64,000 nt of DNA from NCBI GenBank assembly GCA_015501585.1, contig JADNRY010000206.1, forward strand, positions 1 through 64,000, in the 5' to 3' direction. Positions 47,147-59,661 of the stretch are shown here, one piece after another; the first letter of the stretch is position 1; each line of letters opens with the position of its first letter. The notes beneath the pieces were generated by a model. It made no database searches. It had not been told where the DNA came from and saw nothing but the letters and a program-made list of their open reading frames with translations. The position numbers were made by a program, and so were the translations under genes. This stretch comes from Rhodocollybia butyracea. Taxonomy: Eukaryota; Basidiomycota; Agaricomycetes; Agaricales; Omphalotaceae.

Positions 47147-49561
47147 TTAACTGGGATGAAACCAACCATGCCACTTTCCCTTTCTCAGGGGCGTGATGAG
47201 ACCAAATGGCAAGAGCTGTATTTCATCCAATTCCCCAGAGGACGGAGGAGAAAACTCGAATTTCTCAAGTAGACCAAACAGTATGGCCTGTAGTTCCATA
47301 ACGCTGTATGAACAAATTTTATTAAGCTTTTTCATCAAAGTATGCAAAGGAGGTGTCTCACGCAAATCGCCAACCTATGCAACCTCGCAATCCGCTGCCT
47401 AAAATTAGTAGTGAGCAACAGTCAGTCATTATCAGTCATCGAAACTATTGTTAGCTCCTTACTGAACGACATCCTGCATGAACCAAAATGATCAGAGAGA
47501 CGGAAACGGAGTCCAGACAACTATACTTACAGATTTGCATAAACGCCTAGAGATGTTCTCTTCTTTGTATCGAGGAATCGCTCAGGGTTCCACTGGTCTG
47601 CATCACCGCCCCAGACTTGTGGGAGCCTAGAGTATAGAATGGATCTATGTATGGATTCCAAGGCCGATATTTCAAGACACACCTATTGTACATGGCGAGG
47701 TGCAGGGTCACCCTTTGACCTTTGCTCACCGGAATGCTTGATATTACGTCTCCGGAAACGGTGGTAACGGGGAATTCGAGGGGAATGGCATCGTCTGACC
47801 GGGCTTGACGGATAAGAGTGGGGACCTGGAAATTCAGGTTGGTTGAGATGTAGCATTAGCAAGAAAATAAAAGCTTACAATAGGATACAGTCTCAGAATC
47901 TCTTTGATGACTGCGTTGAAGAAAGGCATGGAATCAAGATCCTGCGGAGAAGGATCTTGTTCTCCAATGCGTTCCCGCACTTCTTGAATTTCTTGGTAAA
48001 GCCGCTCTTGATCTTTGGGATTCTTGGCCAACTGGTGCATGAGCAAAGTAAACGTGGAAGCGCTGAAGAAAAAGCAGTTGTGTCAGTACATTCGAGAATA
48101 GAGGAACGGACCTACGTTGTTTCATGACCTGCTAAAATCATTACCCTGGGACACAAATTGAGTTAAATGAGAGAATCATGGGGTTCAGGACTCACGCCAT
48201 CTGGGAAAGGACTTCGTCTTCATCCAGGGCTTTCTTAGGATCCATTTGCTGGTTAGCCTGAACTAAAATACTCAAAACATCTTTGCTATCTTTCGTGTCT
48301 TTTTCAGCCGTTCCGTCAGAGGCCCTCTTGAACAAAGGCCTAGCCACCCTTTTTGACGCATTCAGGAATCCCAAAAACCTTCGCTCCTCCTTGCTGGGAA
48401 ATCGAACGAGGAAATTCCCAACGAAATCAGGAAGATTACCACGCAGGGAACGATAGAGCAATCGCCATTTACCCGGATTGACACGAGAGTCAACACTGTG
48501 GTGAGAGACTTGAACATGAGAGGTGTTGACAACACGATAGATGAACATACAATAAATGTTCGAAGATGACTCCTAACTCATTCTCCTCCCCCTTCAGTGA
48601 TCCAAACTCGTAGCTAAACGCGCCTACGATGTGAATTGTCAGTATTTTGTAAGGAACTAGCGAAATTGAACGGACTCTCTCCGATTACATCAAGCGTAAT
48701 GCGTGGAAGCCATTTACAGACGTTGAGGACGGCGCCTTTGCTTGTATCGCATTCTTGTTGCCATTTTGCAGCCAACTGTAGGCAGAAACATTCTTTATCA
48801 GCAAAATAATGGGCACGGAGAAGCTTTACGAACACGTTTAGTTGAACTTTGAAACAGCTCCAAAAACTGACGCAACTGCTTCGCCGAAAATGCAGGATTG
48901 AGGACCTTTCGTTGACGGTTATGGACTTGATCTAGTTTTCGATGTGAGAGGCATGACGCTATTATCTCGAATAGACGAACCCTCGACAGTAGTGATACCG
49001 GAACCCATCAAGTACTGCGTAATGTGTCTGACATCTTGAGGCTTGGGAAATCGATATCTAGTCCATGGTCAGCGGTCACGAAACTTGGTAGACAATAGTT
49101 ATTAACCCAGAAGCGTTACAAATGTAAAGGAGAGCTTTAGGGTCGGAAACCATCAACATATCTTCCTGTTACAGACCTTCAGCCTGAGTCACACCTAAAA
49201 CAAATAAGACCAGTTACCCCATAATAAGTGCTCCCTCGATAAGCAGTTCCGTACTCTTTGTACCACTGACTTTCGAGGCCGTTAAATTCCTACATGTATG
49301 ACGTTATTTTGAAAGAAACAGTTAATCAAAGATAACTAACTTCCTGAAGTTGTAACTCATAGTCGAGACCTGGAGAGGATCAGTCTTTCGCCACAAAGAT
49401 AACACCGATGAAGAGATCGTACCAAAAAGAAGCGAAGTTTTCGGTGGACCTCTTAGAAACGCCAACGACCGTTTGTAGTGGCGGTAGACAATCCCGCTGA
49501 GGATATAAGCAGTGGCTACGAACACGAGCACAAGTACAACTTTGGCGATCAAGATGAGCAT
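47147..49561 (-). CDS. Cytochrome P450, tandem copy B
   Basis: Starts at Met 49561 (MLILIAKVVLVLVFVATAYI, then SLAFLRGPPKTSLLFG) and stops at 47147 after RKGKWHGWFHPS. It has the same motif order as copy A: LAGHETT near 48125, EILRLYPIV near 47900, WNPERFLD and haem loop GSGLRGCIGWRFA near 47375. Long identical stretches with copy A, such as DQERLYQEIQEVRERIG and GKWRLLYRSLRGNLP, and similar intron places show a duplication that also covered the 3' flank (47080-47290 resembles 44110-44340). No frame break was noticed in the parts checked. No partner biosynthetic enzyme lies nearby. Confidence 0.9.
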
Positions 49562-50547
49562 GTTGTGTCTGCGTTCTTTTCCCTTGGACGCCCCTCTTAT
49601 ATTCTTGGTAGCACACGTCCTTTGATTCAGTCTTACTTATCGGCTCCAAATCAAATCTGTATCCATCGGGCCCCGAAATATAAGATGGGTTGAGTCAAGG
49701 CGGGCCACCAAGCTGCCACGAGTTCGAGGCAGTGGGAAAGAATTTCAAACCTCAAATCAAAGATGGATATCCTGGATTATCCAGCAGATATAATAATCTA
49801 GATTTTTCGGCCCACGGGAGGAGAGGTCACCCAATCTTGGGATTTTCAGAACACGAAAACATTAACCTATACAATTAACTACAATTAACCTATCGGCTGA
49901 GGACGGTATGACGAGAATGTAGAATGTACATGCCATACGGGCCCAACCCGACACAAAAATAAAGTCGGGCTAGACTAGGTGGCAAGAGTTTGTCTCCCTA
50001 CAGAAAACGGGTTCAAGATAACTCTTGTGGAAAAAAAAGTAATCCCAAATATCAACCCCCGAGGTGACTTTCGATAAAGAGAAAAGAAAGCAGAAAACTA
50101 CCTCTTATATACGTGGCGCCGGGCACGTGATGCTGATGCTGACCTCAGCAAGAGAGTAATGATTCAACGAAGCTCTTTCTAAACGTTCTACCATGCTTAG
50201 TGCCACTCCGTTGTCAGAGAACGTACGAGCTCTCTTCTCGAATATCATTTTTCTCTCTCCTACCTTTGCTTCAATGGTCCTGAAATACCACTTTTTCTTA
50301 AGCGCCCAAGAAGCGCTCCCCCCAGGTATGGCAGTTTATCGTCCAGTATATCTGCTCGATTCTCAAAGAAAAATTGCATTCATTGTTCCAGACGGTATAT
50401 ATATGCACATAGACTATACAGATTAACAAAATTTCGAAAGCAGGATGATTGAAAAACTCGATAGCACTGTTGGCTGGTGGGTAAGTTCCTGTCCTGGGTG
50501 GTGAAGATTGCAACTCACTTACGCCGCACGAATTCAGTGCCAAATGA
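49562..50547. other. Intergenic, no gene seen
   Basis: A plus-strand frame of 77 codons at 50193 has no supporting features. Confidence 0.45.
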
Positions 50548-51387
50548 TCAAATCAGAAACATTCTCCAGACCTCTGCTCCCAGATGTACTTCTGGTGCCC
50601 CGCGAGATAATCCGACAAAACGTGTCCGACCTTCGAGAATGTGGAACCGCTGTGTTCGATGCGTTGGACGAGAGCGCACATTCTCCCCACTCCGTTCTCT
50701 TTCACCACGAACTGGCCGTCGGTGCTCTTCGTGCAGCGACATACATATCGCATAGAGTACATCGGCTATTGTCACATAGCCCACAGGCCCATGGTGTACC
50801 GTTATCGGAGGCAAACGATTATCGGCGGCGACAACGTTTATCGACGGTACAAGGGGGTTTGTCGCTGGTTCGTTCAGTGCCCTCGAATTCCTCGCCATCT
50901 CCAGGATTGTCGCTGGCAACGTCGTCGCTACATTGATCTCTACCAATGCTAATCTTCTTGCTCCAGCACTCGCCTCGTATCTCAGCGCCGGATGCAGGCT
51001 TACTTCTCTACCATTGAACGGTATCTGTGATGGCAGAGGTATTGTTCTCGAAGGCCTCGACACTGGATTTCTGAGTTCTGGAGTCTCATGTCGGATTATA
51101 TGACTAAGCGAACCAGTTGCGGTGCCGTGTCCTGATTCGGACAGAGTGCGCACGGACCAGTATCCCAATTGCCCTGGAATCCCCTCTCGATGTAGGCTTG
51201 GATTTTCCCCGCGTATCTGCACAGCGCTTGGGCTTAATGGACTCTGGGATGGATATCCAATATGAAATGGCATGTTTGGCGAATGGCTCGGCCACGACGA
51301 AGCTTGGGGCGACAGTGAAGGGGTATAAGGGCTAGTGGTGGTTGCTGGGATGGAATATCTGCGAGAGGTGTTGGGATGACTATTCAT
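50548..51387 (-). CDS. DUF6699 domain protein
   Basis: A single exon of 279 codons. Residues 1-115 are Ser/Pro/Thr-rich and disordered. The domain begins at SLHPALRYE, continues ALVEINVATTLPATI, EPATNPLVPSINVVAADNRL, PPITVHHGPVGYVTIADVLY and AICMSLHEEHRR, and the C-terminus is Arg-rich with EVWRMFLI. This order (LHP..L, EPAT.P, LP...V, VTV.DVL.AI) is that of the basidiomycete-specific DUF6699 family, of unknown function. No signal peptide. Confidence 0.8.
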   Translation of the reverse strand: MNSHPNTSRRYSIPATTTSPYTPSLSPQASSWPSHSPNMPFHIGYPSQSPLSPSAVQIRGENPSLHREGIPGQLGYWSVRTLSESGHGTATGSLSHIIRHETPELRNPVSRPSRTIPLPSQIPFNGREVSLHPALRYEASAGARRLALVEINVATTLPATILEMARNSRALNEPATNPLVPSINVVAADNRLPPITVHHGPVGYVTIADVLYAICMSLHEEHRRPVRGERERSGENVRSRPTHRTQRFHILEGRTRFVGLSRGAPEVHLGAEVWRMFLI

Positions 51388-54103
51388 GGTGTGTTGCTAT
51401 ACTTTTCTCAGTTATGCTTATCAGACTAAGCAACATGTCCATCCCTAGCACACTCACCACGATCTCAAAATAATCCAATAATCGCTATGATGTCTCCGAG
51501 TTCGAAATAGCGGTCGTTTGCTGCCCAGTGGATGCTATTGTGACTTTAGTCGAACCAGGAATAATCGTGAAGGCTTGCAGCGAGGTTATGAGAGCGTATG
51601 TGTATGGGGGAAAGAAAGGTGTCGGTCCAAGCGCATAAGCTGGTCCTGTTTTGACGCCTGTCCTTCCCACATATCATGCACATGCTATCTTTATTGACCT
51701 CACGTGCGTAATGCATCGCTGTGGCTCACTCACCCTAACCTTAGGTGTTCGAAATCAATTCAGAGATCTCCCCGTCTAATTATGCGCGCGCTATAAGCAG
51801 CTCGTTTGTAGAGAGTCGTTACGATTACCCTGTCACTTTTTTTTTTTGGTAGATGGATGTACATTGTATTTTGGACGGTGCTAGCTTCGTCCGGTCCTAG
51901 GAGATAGGTGATCAAAGCCTTTGTTCTCTTTGCACTGCAATTGTGAATTGAGAGGCCAAAACTCTGACCTCGAGGTCCAATCTACGACAACCGTTCCTTG
52001 CTAAATCCTCTATGTATCTGGATAATTGTTCTACGTGTTGGTCTACGTGTTTGTTCACCACCAAATTAATCAGTATCTGCCAGTAACGACAGTAACGACA
52101 GATAGCTTGCCTCTGCATAGGCTTGTCTTTGTTCTCTTTTCAGTATAATCTATCAAAGCTTGAGCAGGTGTTTGGTGGAGACACTGTTCTAGTGGCATAT
52201 CCGACCCTTTTGCAAACGGAAAACCGAGTATGAAGGAGTCATTCACACCTCTATCCACCAAAAGAAGTGATCATCTGAGCATATTACAGATGTGGTGTAC
52301 GTTTAGTTGGAAGATGTATGTTATACGTGGTTACACGACGTCGACAGACTAACCGCAGAAAGGCAATCGTGACTTGAAAAACAAGAGCAGCCGACTGTAC
52401 CGCAGATTATGAATACTTCGAATCATGTACAAAGTAGGCTTAAACCTGGCACTAAAGTATACGTGTTCGTAGCGGCATTGCTTCAGTTCGTCTGTCTTTC
52501 TCGTTGTTCTCTAATCGATGCTCCAATGTTTTTCTCAAAAAGAATTATCGTCGCATAACTCCACTCAAGGCAGTTCGCTGTCCAAAAAAATCGTCGAGTC
52601 CTTCTGCAAACCAGAAGTAAGCGAGACCAGACGAGACCCGGCTTCGTGCCGACGAGGGACAAGAAAAACCGCTCACCCCCCGGGTATCAATGTTCGAAGG
52701 GCTGTTCTGTAACTTTTGTTCAATTTTTATTGGTCGAGTGCTCCGACTGGAACTGACGAAATCATTCACAGGTCAGAAATGAAATCTTCATACGAGTTGG
52801 GATTCCAATAGTAGCTACAGTCATACAGAGATATTGTCTGTGCTACTAGTCTTGTCCTATATAATTCGTTAGACAAAGCTTGGGGGGCGTGTCTCATGGC
52901 CCCTGATGGAGCAACACATACTTACTACCCAGCAGTAGTGCACATTTCTCTGTGGTATTTTGGAATTAAGCGAGAACCCTACTCGCATTTTGAGCAGGCT
53001 TGCAATTTTTTACATCCCGCTCTATCACTGCACAACGGCCAAAGTAATTATAATGGCAGCCACCTACATGAACTGCCTCCATCCTGTGCTGTTAGATTTG
53101 GAGAGGCGCTCATAAAGCGCTCGCACATGTTCGATATGCCGACGTGCCGCGGTGGGCGATCGATCATCATCCAAGGAGGTAAGCTAGCGCCTTGTTATTT
53201 TCAGAGCTGTGTCATATGGTATGCTGGTCATGTTTCTACTTGATGGAAAAAATCGGTCCGAAAAGTTGGTATCGATGGGCAAAACACAGTATTGCAAAGT
53301 ATGCACCGCTTCACAAACCGCAAGCAACAATCAATCCACGGAAAAACCTATCCATCTACGACGCAAAACAATAAAGACCGTGGGCTCGTAAAGCTTCAAA
53401 AGTAACCGCGCATGGAACAATCCAAGAAAAACTTCGGCTGAAGTACATTCAAAGTCGGTGAGCAGCGCTCAGGCGACTCTCAAGCACGCACTGATCTCTC
53501 CGGTATATATACGTAGGCCCGCATCCAGATGATGACGGAGTGAATCCAGTAGCCATATGCTCTCAGTTCGCATCGATAACCATGCTGCACAAACAATTCA
53601 AAGTCAAAATAATTATCAAAATGAAAACTTGAAATAGTACGAATACTATGGTGACTTGTAATTCGGTCGCACTATGTACAACTTTGGATGGAACTTCACA
53701 TGGCAACTTTAGGCAATTGCTGACTCCCCTTACTTTGACACTGGACCCAGGGATGAAGGAGTTGCAGTCGAAGAGAAGGCGCTCTCTATCTTCTTGTTTC
53801 TAGCCCAGGGAGGAACAACTATCGACTTACGTTGGGCGAAACGAGCGGTTGCTCGGTAGGAAGTAGCCCATGTGATAAGCTAAGTTTGTCGATTCGAGTG
53901 GTTACTCCACAAGAGGAAATCCCGATGATATTCTTGACCGCACGGTACGAGGATCCTAGCACAGGCTCCCACTGGTTATATTAAGAATATAGCCAAAAAT
54001 CTTGTGGAAACGATTTAAAAGAAGTTCTCAAACTGAAAACCAAAGTCAGCATCCCAGCCCCCGGTATTCTCTCCATCCCCATCCCTGCGATATACGATAT
54101 AAC
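51388..54103. other. 2.7 kb without a supported gene
   Basis: A 115-codon plus-strand frame at 52896-53243 has no family features. A poly-T stretch lies at 51838-51846. No tRNA was recognised. The last 100 bp are the GH16 promoter and leader. Confidence 0.45.
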
Positions 54104-55741
54104 ATGCCGTCGTTCGCTCGTCTTTTATCCTCTGTCGTAGTCGCTGCAGGACTTCTCCGCGTCCACGCCGCAACCTATAACGAAGCCACGTCATACATTG
54201 GACAGGACTTGTACGGAGTCTCTTCTTGCTGCCACTGATTCTTTAGCTTACCTTCGTAGTCTCAACGGCGCCTTTACTTTTTTCACTGACCCCGACCCCA
54301 CCGACGGACGAGTGATATATGTTAACCAAGCAACTGCTGCCGCTGACAACTTGACCTTTGCCACCGACGATGTTTTTATTCTTCGTGCGGACGACACCAC
54401 AGTTCTTTCTTCGAGTGGTCCGGGAAGAAACTCGGTCAGGCTTACATCTGTTGCCACTTTTAGTACATCTGCTATAGTGTACGTGTTTCCTCGCCTCGTT
54501 TCAGTGATGCTATATATGCCAATTTATTAATATAGCCTTGATCTTGCGCACATGCCTCAAGGATGCGGGTGCGTTCCGTTGCTGTTTGTCGTTGTTATGG
54601 ACGTGACCTACTATTTTCCTCATTTAGAACCTGGCCAGCATTCTGGACGTAAATAATCTTTTGAAAATACATAACTCAAGCATAAACTGACGATACGATG
54701 GATATAGATTTGGCCCCAACTGGCCTTTGACTGGAGAGATCGACATCATGGAGGGGGTGAACAACCAGAATTTCAACCAGGGTACGCTGCATACGGGGCC
54801 GTGTAAGTTCAGCGCTATTCTTCTAAATTTGATTCGTATTCACTTGAAGTAGCCTGTACCATGCCCTCATCCCGAGACCAAACTGGTAACATTGCCAACA
54901 ATGACTGTGCCGCCGCCGATGATGGTAATGACGGATGTGGGGTTGAGTTTGCCTCCAATACCTTTGGACCCAACTTTAACAGGCAAGTCCTCGAGCGTAT
55001 CTAGCAAACGAAAAAATCGTAGACTCACACCTCTCCCTTGCTGATGTGTAGTGCCGGAGGAGGCTGGTACGTTCCTTGTCCATTGCGCTTCAAGTAATCT
55101 AACTAATAGATGTAGGTTCGCAATGGAGAGGACCAGCGAGTTCATTAGTATCTGGTTCTGGCCGCGTGATTCTACTACAGTCACTCCCGATGTCAAAGAC
55201 GGACAGTCTTCAGTGAACACTGGCAACTGGGTGAGTTATCCAGGCGCCCTGCAATACGATACTTGACATACTCACCGAGTCATTTTTATTTAGGGTACCC
55301 CAGTCGCTAATTTCCCTACATCCAGCACTTGCGACCTTGCCGCTGAATTTGGTGCAGCGTAAATACATCTAACCTTTCCATCTGCCCTTGTTAACCAAAC
55401 TCTATTGTTTCCTTACTAGGCACAACATCATTATCAATTTGACCTTCTGTGGAGTCTTTGTAAATACCCCCTCTTCGTATACATTGTCACGTATACTAAC
55501 GTTCCTCCGTTTATTTCTTTAGGCTGGCCAACCTAGTATCTGGGGAGAATCATGTGCTGCTAGTACCGGTGTCTCTGATTGCAACGGTTCGTCCCCTCCA
55601 ATACTTTACTTCTCACCTGACGAATCAATTACATTTCCTAACTATGGTTTCTTTTCTCTTTGAATAGACTACGTCAACGCAAACCCCGGCGCCTTTTCAG
55701 ACGCCTTCTTTGAGATCAACGCTATCAGAGTCTACGAATGA
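54104..55741 (+). CDS. Secreted GH16 endo-beta-1,3(4)-glucanase (laminarinase type)
   Basis: Twelve exons: 54104-54210, 54260-54478, 54536-54568, 54628-54648, 54708-54802, 54853-54982, 55052-55066, 55116-55230, 55294-55358, 55420-55459, 55523-55586 and 55668-55741; 325 residues, no frame break. Signal peptide [20 protein letters not shown]; then [58 protein letters not shown] and the catalytic motif [10 protein letters not shown] (nucleophile and acid Glu in EIDIME), [21 protein letters not shown] and [17 protein letters not shown]. Such enzymes cut beta-glucans of fungal walls or plant material. Exons of 21 and 15 bases are unusually short. The intron after 54982 has a GC donor (GCAAGT). Confidence 0.95.
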
Positions 55742-55899
55742 AGCTGAAGTGTTTTCAATTTGTTGCCAGATCCCATGTGTCCCATCCCATCCCGACTTAT
55801 CCTCAATGCGGCTGTGGTGCAACTCACGGTCGTTGAAATTTATTTAACAAAGCAAAAAAAAAAGGCGCATATCATTCATTCGTGTTTATCATTGTAAAT

Positions 55900-56720
55900 C
55901 ATCGAATTCGCGCGTATTCTCGCGAAAGCTTTTTTATATCCGGGGTACTGCTTGCTTAGTGTAGAATAACAACGGATAAGTAAGTAATAAGTAAATATGT
56001 ATATCTGAGTCCTATAGAATTTATCAATCCACTTTCCTTTTGTAGCTTTCCATCCTGCGAGTTCGAATTCACCCACACGGTCAAAAATGGAAGCGCCCCC
56101 ATTAATCCTACTAACTGAGAAACTCATTCGTAGGTGGCCTTGCTTGAAATTGGTGAGAAAAACAAATCGACGCGCCTTCATAAGTACACTTTTTGGTTTC
56201 TTCTTCCCTGGAGGTATTTCGATCATAGGCGTCATGTCATTAGAATACGCGCAGAATTACCGACAGAACCTACCTTGGCGCAGGCACGCTTGCCAATGAA
56301 GTTGGGCTTTAAATATGGTTGTATCAGTATCTCCATGTCGATTAGAATCAAATATGTATGACTCGTCAGATGTATCATCTGTCCCACATACTGAGCAACG
56401 ATAGCAACTATCTCAAATAATCTGGTAGGAGAACATTTCACCCTACATTCGCTGCTATAGTATTGGTGGCTTGAATTTTCGTATCGCTTTAACCTACCCT
56501 GTCTGGTTAAATTCGATAGAAAAAACTCCTTCCCCTGAGTCAACACTAGAACTGTTGGGTCAGGGCCATCCGGTTGGACTAATTTAGTCTTCTCAAGTAA
56601 AAATGGGGCATTTGCCATATTCGCAGCGTGCCCCCATGTAATATTCAATGGTTTTCATATTGTTCCAGTGGGGAAGGACATTGAAAACGTGCCGGCGACC
56701 GCACACCATGGTGAAACGAT
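55900..56720 (-). pseudogene. Decayed paralogue of the membrane-protein gene at 57.3-58.3 kb
   Basis: The minus strand from about 56700 to 56500 aligns with exon 2 of the intact gene: TVAGTFSMSFPTGTI, NITWGHAANMANAPFLLEKT, then PDGPDPTVLVLTQ. Compared with the intact copy it lacks about seven bases after GGAACAATA, which puts a TGA in frame. The flank GGCGTCATGTCATTAGA (about 56228) matches the intron flank of the intact gene (about 57691). Toward 55900 the similarity fades. Confidence 0.7.
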
Positions 56721-57258
56721 AAATAAGGATCCCGACCTCGCGTACTAGTGTATAGAAAGAGCAAGAAGATGTGACCAATATGAGCTTTGACTTCAACTCT
56801 AGTATACTTATATATTCTAGCATCTTGAACATCAGGTGGTTAGGGAAACCGGTAAACAATACATGGCCAACATCCTTTCCACACCACTGGTAGCTTGACA
56901 TAGATGTATGTACAGGCTAGTCTCGGACACTGGATGATCAGTTAGTAGCACGTGTCTTAGTATAAGGCTATTAAGCGAGTAGATAGTATGTGGTAACTTA
57001 TGTTCTGTGAGATTCGCGAACCTACTTTCCTTTCGTTAATTTGTCAGCTCCATTCTTTCGCGTAGACTGGAGTACCTGTTTGACGCCTAAGCGTTCAAGT
57101 GTGAAGCTTACTTTGACCCTCCAGCAGCAATACTGTTTACCAAAGTTGCCAAAACTCGATCTTAGGAGTAGGCCTGGTACTAACTGAGAAACATCATGTA
57201 TAGGCGAGCTCCGGCCCGGAGCCAACATAGCCCCTATTTTCATAACTCCAAAATATAG

Positions 57259-58315
57259 TTAAGCCTGGTACTCCGACGTATATGCTGGTGGCTGCAAGAC
57301 TTGTGTCATATTTCTATCGGTCTCTATTGCAGCCTCCGAATTGCTATCATTATGAGCACCGTTCACAGATCGGGAAGTGGCGACTCTGTTCTCCCTAGTA
57401 AGCTTTGCCACCCTCGGAGAGCCTTCCCCTACCCTGTCTGGTTGGGGAATCTGCGCTCTCGACCTGGTCTGGATAACCAGAGCCCCATTTGCGTTACCAT
57501 CAGACTCGTTGTAAAATGGGGATGGAATCCGAAGTGAGACTTTTTTATGTCTGCTACGGCGCCAGCAGAGGATGAGTGTAATTGATAAAAGGACCAATCC
57601 AGTGATCCCTCCTGCGACTCCACCAGCCACAGCAGCTACGCTGTTTTTTGTCGCGCCCGACATACTTGACTCGGTTGATGATACTGAAGGTGTCATGTCA
57701 TTAGATTATGTACAGTTCAAACAGAACTCAAGCCTCACTCAGACACACCTGATGAAGTTGATTTGGGTAGGGTTGTGACAAGGGTTGTGATGATCTCTGA
57801 AGTTGGACTGAGCACTGTGACTGTCGTCGCAAAGAGGGTGCTATGGCGGGTAAGATCTGTGAGTCTGATTTTTCTCATTGATCTCACTCGCGACTCACCC
57901 AGTATTATCCAAGTCAATGGCGGCTACCTCAAACAATCTGGCAAGAGAATATATTAGATATTCAGTGGCTTGAACCTTGATAGAGTCGTAATGCTTACCC
58001 TGGTTCATCAAACTCGAAGGTGGAAATCCCTTGGTTGTCGGTCGAATTGAGGATATCTACCGGGTCCGGTTCACTGATGCCATCCGGACCGAATCTAATC
58101 TTCTGGAGGAAGAATGCGGCATTTGCACCTTCACTATGTACCCATGTAACGTTTAATGGTTTCAAAGCTTCTATTGTTCCTGACGGGAAGGTTATTGAAA
58201 ATGCGCCAGCGACTGTTACAAAGCACGAGGAGACAATAGATAACCTGCAAGTTCAGTCAGTTTTCGAATCGACAGATTGGGCACGTATGGATTCGCACAA
58301 AAGGTTATGATACAT
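57259..58315 (-). CDS. Secreted-then-anchored single-pass membrane protein (Agaricomycete family, unknown function)
   Basis: Exons 58315-58299, 58244-57999, 57937-57899, 57864-57749 and 57683-57259 join to 280 residues without a break. The first 17-base exon plus the next encode a signal peptide (MYHNLLLSIVSSCFVTVAGA). An ectodomain follows (FSITFPSGTIEALKPLNVTW, PDGISEPDPVDILNS, TFEFDEPGLFEVAAIDLD), resembling the Kre9/Knh1-like fold found in many fungal wall proteins. A Ser/Thr stalk (TTVTVLSPTSEIITTLVTTL) leads to a membrane span AGGVAGGITGLVLLSITLIL, then CWRRSR and a 100-residue cytosolic tail ending PPAYTSEYQA. A PPAY motif in the tail could bind WW-domain proteins. Role unknown; a cell-surface sensor or adhesin is possible. 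Confidence 0.8.
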
Positions 58316-59650
58316 TCCAGCTCACTGCGTGAATAAAGAAAGAAACTGGGGAACAGAATGAAGATGCGCAAGGTCCCGACCCTGGTGCAACCCTGGTGTA
58401 GGGTACTTAGAAAGAGCAATATGAGCTTTCAAGTTGACCTCAACTCTGGCATATATCTTCTGGCATATTGTCATCAGATAACTAGGGAAACCGATGAACA
58501 ATACCAGGCACTGAACAGCCTTTGCACTTCAACTTGATACAGATGTATGGGAAGCCGGAACGGTACGCTCTAAAGCTCACGCTGATAGGATCATCTGGCT
58601 AGACTCGCAGGCCTGCCATTTAGTCGGATCACCGGGTGTGATCGCATCAGAGATGCGGGTGACTCTCCCAAATAGAGAAGCCTCGCTTTAGCGGGCTGAC
58701 CGTTGATCGCATCAACATCTGGAAGCGGGTGGGAACGAGCCTATCATCTGGCACTCATGCCGGTGGATACAACCTCCTTTTAGTAATAAGACCCTGAAAA
58801 CACTTATGATTATTATTGTACAGTAACCGACACAAGGTTGGTCCTCATGAATCCAATTCAGCCTTGACTAGTGACTCTTGAGTCTTGACGCCTCCGCCCA
58901 ATCAAGGAGATGATAAGGTTGTGGTGTTGTACGGCTGATGCCACTGCTCAATCGAGAGGGTAAGGTTGCGATGTTATATGGAGGTGACGATAGCACTAGC
59001 GGGATGCAGAAGCCTTGCTTGAGCAAACCGGGGTTAGGCGGCGGTGGGATCTAGAGAGGGTCGTCGGAATACTGAACAGGCAGAAAATATAATAAAGGTA
59101 CTGCTTGAACAGACTATTGGACCGAGGTTGAATGGGGGAAGGAGGGATGCGGCGATGGCTTAAGAACTTGTGGATTGCGAGTGTATGATAAAATTATCCC
59201 TGCACCACCTGGCCGATTGTGTGGATCACTAGCCTTAGCAATGAGCTGCTCATTTTCACAGATAATATTCATACCCCTCAAATCCAAATCGCTGTTCTCC
59301 TCTTCATCCTCTTTGAGGTTGGTCTGACCATCTCGCGTTATTCAAAGTGTTGAGGCCTGGCCCTGGTACTATTAGGAGTCCCGCTTCTCGAGCCCGTTGC
59401 CGGTATAAGGGGAGGTAATTCTCCGTTCATGATTGTTTTCCCATTTCTCATCTTATAGGCAAATCCTTTATCTTCGTCGCTTTATCTTTACTTACGTGCC
59501 CCATTGAAAAGCCGCCTTGGCAGGCGGCAACGATACTTTATTTATATTTCAATACTTTCCTTTATTGCCCTCAGTCGTTGTACACTCGTGTACTGCTGAG
59601 GGTAAGCTTATTCGTCTATTTACTTGTGATCTTTGTACTGATACTAGCTT
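58316..59650. other. Intergenic with degenerate short repeats
   Basis: Two diverged copies of CAATC-AGAGG-TAAGGTTG-G-TGTT-TA-GG (about 58900-58935 and 58950-58983) and a GATCGCATCA pair (58640, 58700). No gene is seen. Confidence 0.4.
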
Positions 59651-59661
59651 ACAGATTAGCT
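59651..59661. repeat. Left 11 bp target-site duplication ACAGATTAGCT
   Basis: Exact match to 60432-60442 on the far side of the palindromic element. Confidence 0.85.

Noticed and set aside
52896..53243. 115-codon plus-strand frame
   Set aside because: No family features, promoter or homologous-looking block.
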